Shown here: piece by piece, positions 49,782 to 58,500 of the stretch
Numbering within the stretch: the stretch's first letter is position 1
Layout: every line of letters starts with the position of its first letter
Assembly (NCBI GenBank): GCA_050247255.1
Contig: JBFWUM010000026.1
Span: forward strand, 1 to 61,074
Reading direction: 5' to 3'
Source: JBFWUM01 sp050247255
GTDB taxonomy: Bacteria > Acidobacteriota > Vicinamibacteria > Vicinamibacterales > UBA2999
Length of the DNA stretch: 61,074 nucleotides
Notes under the pieces: model-generated
What the model was told of the DNA's origin: nothing
Databases searched by the model: none
What the model saw: the letters and a program-made list of their open reading frames with translations, nothing else
Position numbers and translations under genes: made by a program

Positions 49782-49860
49782 TTCGCCCGTAAATCAGGGG
49801 CGAAGATGAAGAGAACGTGAAGTGTTTCCGCGATCAAATCGCGCTAATATCTTGGGGCCC

Positions 49861-50517
49861 GTGCTGACGATCTCCCGTGTTCCGCTGACCCTGATGCTCG
49901 CGGCCCTGCTGGCCGCCGCCGCGTCGGTCGCGGCGCGCGCGGAATTGCTGGCCGCGGTCTCGTTCGACGAGCACATGGCCGGCGCTCCGCCCCACGGCTT
50001 CTTCTTCGCGCCGTCGCGCCAGGCCTCGCCGGGCATCTGGGAGGTGCGCGGGGTCACGGGCCGGCATCTCGTCCACGTCGCCGACCCCTCTGTGCGATTG
50101 CGCGGTATCTCGATTGCAGCCGTCGACATGCCGGCGCCCGCCGACATCGAGATCGGGACGCGCCTGCGGCTGATCGACGGCGACCGCGCCGGCGGCGTGA
50201 TCTGGCGCTACCAGGACGCCAACAACTTCTATTTCATGTCGATCTTCCACCAGCAGCGCGATGCGCGCATTGTCCGGGTGACGGGCGGCAACCGGATCAG
50301 CCTGGCGTCGGCCGGCGATGTCCTGCTCGACCCCGAGGCGTGGCACACGCTCTCAGTCGAACACAAGGGCGACGACATTCTTGCCACCATTGATGGCATC
50401 GGCCTGCTGCGCGCCCGCGACCGCACGCTCACCGACGGCGGGCGCGCCGGCGTCTGGTCGGCCGGCAACTCCACCAGCTGGTTCGACGACATCACCATCG
50501 AGAGCATCGCGGACTAG
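49861..50517 (+). CDS. secreted concanavalin-like (LamG/DUF1080-type) protein
   Basis: GTG 49861 gives a signal peptide (LTISRVPLTLMLAALLAAAAS, cleaved near ARA) and 218 aa in all. The frame is also open to GTG 49822. The domain is beta-sandwich in character with GGVIWRYQDANNFYFMSIF, W-H-T-L-S-V-E-H-K-G-D and GRAGVWSAGNSTSWFDDITI. This matches jelly-roll domains that bind carbohydrate or act as sensors. Lying between a response regulator and its kinase, it may be a periplasmic ligand-binding partner of the kinase. Confidence 0.7.
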   Translation: MLTISRVPLTLMLAALLAAAASVAARAELLAAVSFDEHMAGAPPHGFFFAPSRQASPGIWEVRGVTGRHLVHVADPSVRLRGISIAAVDMPAPADIEIGTRLRLIDGDRAGGVIWRYQDANNFYFMSIFHQQRDARIVRVTGGNRISLASAGDVLLDPEAWHTLSVEHKGDDILATIDGIGLLRARDRTLTDGGRAGVWSAGNSTSWFDDITIESIAD

Positions 50518-50523
50518 CCACCG

Positions 50524-51864
50524 ATGCTCGAGTCGCTCCGCGCGCGACTCCTTCTCTGGTACAGCCTCATCCTCCTGCTGCTGGTCGCGATCTACACGGC
50601 GGCGGTCACCTCCGTCTATCGCCAGACGCTGCTCGACGGGGTCGACAACGACCTCGCCGGCCGCGCCGACATCATCGTCGACTCGGTGGTACCCGATCCC
50701 GAGGGCACCTTCGACCTGAACTTCCCCCCCGAGTTCCGCGAGCGCGTGTTTCTCGAGCAGCCGCCCGGCGAGCGCGCCTACGCCATCTGGGACGCTGAGG
50801 GCGCACTGGTCGATCAGGTCGGCTTCGCCGGCGACCCTCCCGCCATGCCGCCGCCTGGCCTGCTGACCCGCGGCAGCCGGCGCGACCTCGTCGTCGACGC
50901 GCCGGGGCCGTCCCGCATTCTCGTCGGCCAGAGCCTGGCGGCGACCGACGACGCGGTGCGGTCGTTGGTGCTGACGGTGGCCGGCGCCGGCGCCGGCGTG
51001 CTGCTGCTGTCGCTGGCCGGCGGCTGGTTACTCGCCGGACGCGCGCTGGCCCCGATCGCGCGCATCAGCCGCACCGCCAGCGCGATGATCGACGGCGACC
51101 TCACGGCCCGCATTCCCGTCAAGGACACCGACAGCGAGCTGGAACAGGTCGCGCGCGCGTTGAACGAAGCGTTCGATCGCATGCGCACCGCCGCGGACCT
51201 GCAGCGCCAGTTCACCGCCGATGCGTCGCACGAGTTCCGGACGCCGCTGGCCACCCTTCGCGCCGAGTTCGAGTGGGCGCTGAAGCGGCCGCGCGCGGCG
51301 GAGGAGTACCGCGGCGCGATCGAGAAGGCGACGAAGTCGGTGTCACGCATGACCGAGATTGCCGACCGCCTGCTGCTGCTCGTGCGATCAGAATCGGGCG
51401 CCCGTGGCGCGCGGGAACCGCTCGACCTGGCGGACGTCGTCGCCGCCACCCTCGACCTGATCACCCCTCTCGCCGACACGCAATCGGTCACGCTCCACGC
51501 CGACCTGCACCCGGCGCCGGTGCGCGGCGATCGCAGCCTGCTGCTCGACGCCTGCTCGAACCTGGTGAAGAACGCCGTCGAATACAACCGCGCCGGCGGC
51601 GAGGTGTTCGTGAGGCTGGTGACCGAGGGACCACGCGCCGTGCTCAGCGTGCGCGACACCGGCATGGGCATCGACGCGGCCGACGTGCCGCACGTCTTCG
51701 AGCGCTTCTACCGCGCCGATCGCTCACGCAACCGCCACGCCGGCGGCGCCGGGCTTGGCCTGGCCATCGTCAAGAAGGTCGTGGAGGACCACGGCGGGAC
51801 CGTCGAGTGCCACAGCACAGTTGGCGAAGGTACCGAGTTCGTCGTCCGCCTGCCATTGGCGTGA
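50524..51864 (+). CDS. sensor histidine kinase
   Basis: This 446-aa protein has two membrane helices (about 10-30 and 155-178) enclosing a periplasmic domain of about 120 residues. A HAMP domain and a HisKA domain with His236 in ADASHEFRTPL follow. The HATPase domain has N-box NLVKNAVEYN, G1 VRDTGMGID, F-box VFERFYRAD and G2 GGAGLGLAIV. It pairs with the OmpR-type regulator upstream. The stop TGA is part of a -10-like GATAAT for the next gene. Confidence 0.95.
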   Translation: MLESLRARLLLWYSLILLLLVAIYTAAVTSVYRQTLLDGVDNDLAGRADIIVDSVVPDPEGTFDLNFPPEFRERVFLEQPPGERAYAIWDAEGALVDQVGFAGDPPAMPPPGLLTRGSRRDLVVDAPGPSRILVGQSLAATDDAVRSLVLTVAGAGAGVLLLSLAGGWLLAGRALAPIARISRTASAMIDGDLTARIPVKDTDSELEQVARALNEAFDRMRTAADLQRQFTADASHEFRTPLATLRAEFEWALKRPRAAEEYRGAIEKATKSVSRMTEIADRLLLLVRSESGARGAREPLDLADVVAATLDLITPLADTQSVTLHADLHPAPVRGDRSLLLDACSNLVKNAVEYNRAGGEVFVRLVTEGPRAVLSVRDTGMGIDAADVPHVFERFYRADRSRNRHAGGAGLGLAIVKKVVEDHGGTVECHSTVGEGTEFVVRLPLA

Positions 51865-51874
51865 TAATTGGCAG
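51863..51874 (+). promoter_or_regulatory. -10 element overlapping the kinase stop codon
   Basis: GATAAT (51863-51868) includes the last two bases of the kinase stop and ends 6 nt before the CDF transporter ATG (51875). No ribosome site lies between. It suggests separate, leaderless expression of the transporter. Confidence 0.4.
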
Positions 51875-52513
51875 ATGTCGGCTTCGTGCTGTCACGCGCC
51901 AACGTCGATGGGTCACAACACGGCTGAGTTCCGCCGCGTGCTCTGGATCGCGCTGCTGATCAACGCCGCGATGTGCGTGACGGAGATCGGCGCCGGCATC
52001 CTCGCCGGCTCGGCCGCACTGCAGGCTGATGCGCTCGACTTCCTTGGCGACTCCGCCAACTACTTCATCAGCCTCGCCGTCGTCGGTGCCGCGCTGCAGA
52101 CGCGCGCGAAGGCTGCGCTCATCAAGGGCGCGACGATGGGGTTGCTTGGGATCTGGGTGCTCGGTTCCGTCGTCTGGCATGCCGCGGTCGGCACGATCCC
52201 GGAACCGATCACCATGGGCTGGGTCGGCACGCTCGCGCTCCTCGCGAACCTGGTGTGCGCCTTCCTGCTCTACGCCTATAGAAACGGCGACGCCAACATG
52301 CAATCGGTCTGGATCTGCTCGCGGAACGACGTGCTGGCGAACGGCGCCGTCCTGCTGGCGGCGCTCGGCGTGTTTGGAACGGGGACGGCGTGGCCAGATC
52401 TGATCGTCGCGACCGTGATGGCGGTGCTCTCCACGCAGGGGGCGGTAGCCATTCTCCGCCGCGCCCGGGTCGAGCTGCGCCGGACGCGGGCCGAAATCGC
52501 TGTTACCGCCTGA
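51875..52513 (+). CDS. cation-diffusion-facilitator-family transporter
   Basis: This 212-aa protein has a Cys/His N-terminus (M-S-A-S-C-C-H), about six membrane helices and no C-terminal cytoplasmic domain. The first metal site appears as D55-x3-D59 in ALDFLGD. The second reads C-S-R-N-D where a histidine usually starts the HxxxD motif, so the site is DxxxD plus CxxxD. This variant is seen in a short CDF branch of uncertain metal. It follows the sensor-kinase operon and is convergent with the giant gene. Confidence 0.82.
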   Translation: MSASCCHAPTSMGHNTAEFRRVLWIALLINAAMCVTEIGAGILAGSAALQADALDFLGDSANYFISLAVVGAALQTRAKAALIKGATMGLLGIWVLGSVVWHAAVGTIPEPITMGWVGTLALLANLVCAFLLYAYRNGDANMQSVWICSRNDVLANGAVLLAALGVFGTGTAWPDLIVATVMAVLSTQGAVAILRRARVELRRTRAEIAVTA

Positions 52514-52516
52514 CGC

Positions 52517-55500
52517 TCAGCCGCGCCACCAGCCCCAATCCCAGCCGCGATCATCCCGTCCTCCGTCGCGGTCGTCATCGCGGCCGAACTGCCGATCGTG
52601 CTCGCACCCGTCGCCGTTGTAGTGGCCGTTGCGGCGCCGGTCGTGGTCGTCGCCATCACCGTCACGATGATGGCTGGAGTGGTCGTCGTCACGATCGTCG
52701 CGATCGTACTTGTGGCTGTGGCGATCGTGGTCATCGCCGTCTCCGTCGTAGTGTCCCCAGCGCTTCCGGTCGTGGTCGCAGTTGTCGCCGTCGTAGTGCG
52801 AGTGCACCGTAATGGTCACCGTCGCCGGTTCGCTCAGCAGCCCGTCGGCATCCTTCGCCTTATAAGTGAACGTGACGGTGCCGGTCCAGTTGCTCGCCGG
52901 GGTGTAGGTGAAGCTGCCGTTGGCGTTCAGCGTCAACGACCCCTTCGCGACGCCGGTCACCAGCTGCGCCGTCAGGGTGTTGCCGTTGGCGTCGGAGTCA
53001 TTCTTCAGCACGCCCGGCGCCTGGATGGTCAGCTTGGTATTCTTCTTCGTCGAGTAATTGTCGTTGTCGGCATCAGGCGCCACGTTCGGCTTGGTGACTT
53101 TGATGGTCACGGTCGCCGGGGTGCTGTGCACGCCGTCCGCGTTCTTCACGCTGTAGGTGAAGGTATCGGTGCCGTACCAGTGCCTGGACGGCTTGTAGCG
53201 GAAGCTGCCGTCGGTGTTGAGCGTCAAGGTGCCGTTGTCCGGACCCGAGACCAGCTCGACGATGAGCTGCGTGCCGTTCGGATCCGAATCGTTGCCGAGC
53301 AGCCCGGGTGCCGCGACGTCCAGCGTCGTGCTCTTTGGCGTCGAGTAAGAGTCGTTTACGGCGACCGGCGGCGCGATGACCGTAATGGTCGCGGTCGCCG
53401 GCGCGCTGTAGGCACCGTGCTCGTCCTTCGTCTTGTAGGTGAAGGTCACCTGGCCGGTGAAGTTTGCCGCCGGCGTGTAGGTGAACGAGCCCCCCGGGTT
53501 GAGGGTCAGCGTGCCGCTGGCCGGCGGCGTCACGACTTCCACCGTCAGGTCGTCGTTCTCCTCATCGGTGTCGTTGACGAGCACGCCGTCGCCGGTGACG
53601 GTCAGCACCGTCCCCTTCTGCGTCGTGTAGGTGTCGTTCACGGCGACCGGCGCCACGTTGACCGGTTCGCAGGTGTCGATGGGGCGGAGGATGAGCCGGC
53701 CCTGGCCGTTGACGGTCAGCGTGTCGGCTGCAAGCCCGCCCACCAGCTTCGTGCCGCCGTTGACGATCACCGAGCCGTTCGGCGCCTCGATGTAGCCGTA
53801 GAACTGCGCCTGGCCGTTCAGGTGGACGCCGCCGGTCGCAATCCGCAGCGTCAGCCACTCCGGATGCGCAGACGTGCCGGCCAGCGCGTTGAAGTTCACC
53901 TGCGACTTCACCGTGATGACGACCGGCCCGACGATCTCGAGACGGCTCTGGCCGTTCAGCGTCAGCGCCCGGAAGTTATAGACCACCGGCGTCGTCGCGC
54001 CCGTCACGCCGAGCTTGAAGGCGCTCTGCGCGTTGGCGTTGAACGTGCCGTAGGTTCCCGGCGGCACCGCCACCGTGCCGGCGTTGCCGTTCAGGGTCAG
54101 GTTCTTGATCGTCGCGAACGAGCCCGGATTGTCGTTGGCCCTATTGAGCGTGACCGTGCGGCTGCCGGTGGGTGCAGGTGGCGCCGACACGATCGGCAGG
54201 GCGACCGCAGCCGTCCGTCGGACGACCCGGCCAAGCGACGCGCCGCCGCTGATCGTCACCGTGTGGTTATTCGGCGTGGCCGACCCGGTACCATCGACGG
54301 TGCCGGCATACGATGAGGGTGCGCCCTTGAGGGTCACCTTCGGCGTGCCGACGATGAAGAGGTCACCGACCAGTTCGGCGCCACCGTTGAAGGTCACGTT
54401 CGAGCCGGTCATGACCTGCACCGAGCCCTCCGTGCGGCTGCCGCCGTTGAAAATCGCCTCCTTGCGCACCAGCGCACCCGCGCCGGTCCCATTCACCGAG
54501 CAGGTCGGCGTCGAGATGATGATCAGCGCCGTGTCGATCGCCGCGTTGTGGTTGTCATCCCCGGCGAAGGAGCAGGTCGCCGTATACGTGCCCTCGTTCA
54601 GGGGCACGCCAGGGCCTGGCGAGTACGACAGCGTCCCCGCGAGCGGCCCGCTCGGCCCGAGCACGGTGCAGGTGGCCGCGTGCGGCTGCCCGTCGTACTC
54701 GAACTCGCCGCCGGTCACCGTCGCGATCGGCGTCGCCTTGGTGATGACCAGGCTTCCCGCAACGTAGGACACCGTGTAGTTCGAGAGCGGCGCGCCGCCG
54801 GCGGTCGCCGACGTCGCGTACGTCCCCACGCCCTCACCGGCGGTGCGGCTGCCGGCGAGCGTGATGGCCGGAACGTCGGCGGACAGGAAGCCGGTCGCCG
54901 TCGGCGTGAGCGCGGGGTCAGCCGCGCCGTAGACCTTCGTGCCGCTGCCCGCGGTCACCGTCGCCGCCTTCGGCGTGATCGTTAACGCGCTGCCGACAAA
55001 GGTCAGGTCATAGTTCGAACCGGCCGCCAGGGTTCCCTGCAGGATTCCGTAGCTGCCGACGATATCGCCGGGCTCGCGCGTCAGCGCACCGCTCAGCGTG
55101 TCACCCGCGACAAGGCCGCTGCCACCCAGGGCGTAGGTAAGCGCGGGATCTGCGCTGCCGTAGACCTTCGTTTTCGGTTCGACCGTGATGGTGACCGGCC
55201 GTCCCGTAATCGTCAGGTTGGCGCCGACGTAGGTCAGCACGTAGTTCGGCCCGGCCGTCAGCGTGTTCTGGCCAATCGGGAAGACACCAAGGTTCTCACC
55301 TGGCAGGCGGCTCAGCGAACCGGTCATGGTGTCGGCGCCAACGAGGGCACCGCTGGCGATCTGCCAGGTGAAGACGGGGTCGCTGTCTCCGTAGACCTTG
55401 GCCTTCGGGTCAGCAGCCACCGTGATCGCGACCGTGCTGATCGTGAACGGTGCGTCCTCGGTCACCGGGCCGTCGTAGTTCGAGCTCTCCGGCGACACGC

Positions 55501-58500
55501 AGGTGGCGAGGTACGTCCCGGCGTTCACGGGCGCGGTCGCACTCGGCCCATACGTCGTCGCGCCCGTCCCCACGTATGTGAGCGTGCCGACCAGGCCGTC
55601 CGTGATCACGCAGGCCGCCACCTTCGGCGCGCCATCGTAGGGCCCGCCAGACGGGATCACCTCGACGCTGACCGGCTTCCTGGTCACCGTCAAAGTGCCA
55701 TCGAGGTAGCTGATGGTGTAGTTCGCCGACGTCAGCCCCGACGGCGTGATCGCGTAGCCGCCCATCGGGCTCGCCGGCGTCGCCGGTGTCGTGAACGCCA
55801 GCGTTCCTCCGAGGTCGTATTCATCGTCACCGTTGACGAAGCCGGCGAGGGTCGCGGTGAACGACGGGTTGGGCGCGCCATAGACGCGGCTCGCGTCGTC
55901 GGCCCTCACGGTCAGCGGGGCCGGCGTGATCGTCAACGTGCCCGGCTGCACGGTCAGCGTGTAGTTGCCCGTCACCGTCAGGGTGCCCTGCCCGATCGTG
56001 TAGGTGCCAACGGCTTCACCGGTGACGCGGCTCGGCGCGCCGGTGACGACGCTGGGATCGGCGCCGAAGACCGCGTAGGTGAAGACCGGGTCGGCCGATC
56101 CGTAGACCTTCGACGCCGACGCCACCGTGACGGTAACCGGCGTCGGCTCGGGCTCGCAGTCCGCAGGCAGCGCCTGGAGTGTCAGTGTGCCGTTGCTGTT
56201 GACCGTCAGCTTGTCGGCGGCGAGACCGCCAACCAGCCGGGTGCCGCCGTTGACGGTCACCTCGCCGTTCGGCGCCTCGACGTAGCCATAGACGCTGATC
56301 GAGTTGTTCAGCTGCAGGCCGCCGTTGGCGATGCGCAGCGTCAGCCACTCCGGGTGTGCCGACGCGCCAACGTTGCCGTTGAACGCCGCCTGGTTCTGCA
56401 GCGTGATGACGACGGGGCCGACCATCCGCAGCTCGCTCTGGCTGTTCAGGTTCAGCGACTGGAAGTTGTAGACCGCCGGCGTCTCGGCGCCTGCCACACC
56501 CAGCGTGAACGAGGTGCCGCTGTTCGCGGTGAACGTGCCGTAGGTGCCTTCCGGGACGACGACGTTGCCGTAGTTGCTGTTGAGCGTCAGGTCGCGGATC
56601 GTCGCGAACGAGCCGGGGCTCTCGCTCGGCTGGTTCAGCGCCAGGCTGCGCGTTCCCGTCGGGTTGGGCGGATTCGCCACGGTCGGCATCGTGACCGCAT
56701 CCGTCCGGCGGACGATGCGGCCAACCGACGCGCCGCTGTTGACGGTCACCCAGTGGTTCGTCGGCGTCGCGGCGCCCGTCCCGTCGACGGTGCCGCCGTA
56801 GGCTGCCGGCGTGCCGTTGATGCGCACCGACGGCGTGCCGACGATGAACAGGTCGCCGGTGAGCGTGGAGCCGCTGTTGAAGGTGACGTCAACCGCGGTC
56901 ATCACCTGCACCGACCCTTCCGTGCGGCCGTTGAACATCGCCTGCCGGCGCACGAGCGCGAGCGGCGTGGCGTCCGCCTCGCACGACTGCCCCGCCGGAT
57001 CGACGGTCACCGTCACCGTTGCGACGTCGGTACCGCCATTGCCATCGCTCACCGTATACGTGAAAGTGTCGACCCCGACGTAGCCGTTGGCCGCCGTGTA
57101 GGTGAAGACGCCCGCGGAGACAGTCACCGCGCCGCTCAGCGGCGGCGTGAAACTGGCCACCGTCAGCGCGCCGCCGTCGATGTCGCTGTCGTTGGCGAGC
57201 ACCGGAATGAGGACCGGCGTCGTCGACGTCGTCGTCGCCGCGTCGTCCGCCGCAATCGGCGGATCGTTCACCGGCGTCACGGCAATCGTGATGATTGCCG
57301 TGTCGGTATCACCGTCCGGATCCGCGACGGTGTAGGTCAGCGTCACCGTGCCGAAGAAGTTGGCTGCCGGCGTGAACACCACCGCCTGGTTGACGATGGA
57401 CGCCGCCCCTTGCGCGGTGACCGATGGCGACACCGACACCAGCGTTGTGGACGCACCGTCCGGGTGCGTGTCGTTGCCGAGCGCATTGATGACGACCGGC
57501 GTGTCCTCGAGCGTCGTGACGGCGTCATCGGTTGCGATGGGCCCGTCATTGCGCGGCAGCACCGTTACGAACACGGTGGCACCGTCAGTGTCGCCGGCGT
57601 CGTTCCGGATCGTATAGGTAAAGGTGTCGCCGCCGTTGACATTGGCGTGCGGCGTATAGCGCAGCGTCGCGTTCGGCCCGAAGGTGACCGTGCCGCCGTC
57701 CGGCTGCGTAAAGGAGACGATCGTCAGCGCGCCGCCGTCCGGATTGGTGTCGTTGAGAAGAACGTTGACGTCAATCGCCACGTCCTCCGGCGTCTCGACC
57801 TGGTCATGGAACGCGTCCGGCGGGTCGGCTTCGCCGGTCACGGTAATGCGCACCGTCGCCTCGGCGGTGGCTCCCTGGCTGTCCCTGATCCGGTAGCGGA
57901 AGCTGTCGCTGCCGGCGTAGTTGGATGCCGGGGTGTAGACGATCGTCTGGCCGTTGATCACCGCCGAGCCGTGTGCCGGTGCCTCGACGATGGTGACGAT
58001 CTCGATCGTGCCGCCATCCTCGTCCTGATCGTTGTCCAGCACGGTTAGCGTGATCGAGGAATCCTCGGCCAGCGAGGCCGCATCATCGACGGCAACGGGC
58101 CCCTGGTTGATCGTGTACGTCGCCGCGCGGACGACTTCGCTGTTGGTCGCCCAGTCGACGGCCCGATAGGTCACGAGCGTGGATCCCGGAGCGCTGAACG
58201 TCACGCTGGCTGTGCTGCCGTCAATCGTCACGTCGCCCGCGCAGGCCGGCGGCGGTGACGAGACGAGGCACGCGGCGCCCGACAGGCTGTAGGTCAGGCT
58301 GCGCACGCCGGAGGCCGCATCGACGGCCGAGAGCGTCACGGTGACCGCCGCCGGATACGCGCCCTCGCCGGGCGACACCGTGGTCAGCGGCGCGGTCATG
58401 TCGATGCTGACCAGCGGCGTCTGAAGCGTACTGGTGTTGCCTGCCTTGTCCTCGAGGGTGACCTCGATCCGCTGATCCATCCCTTCGCTGCTGAAGGTCA

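Noticed and set aside
52598..54316. Plus-strand frames opposite the giant gene
   Set aside because: They mirror low-complexity and repeat domains and have Val/Arg-rich shadow composition.
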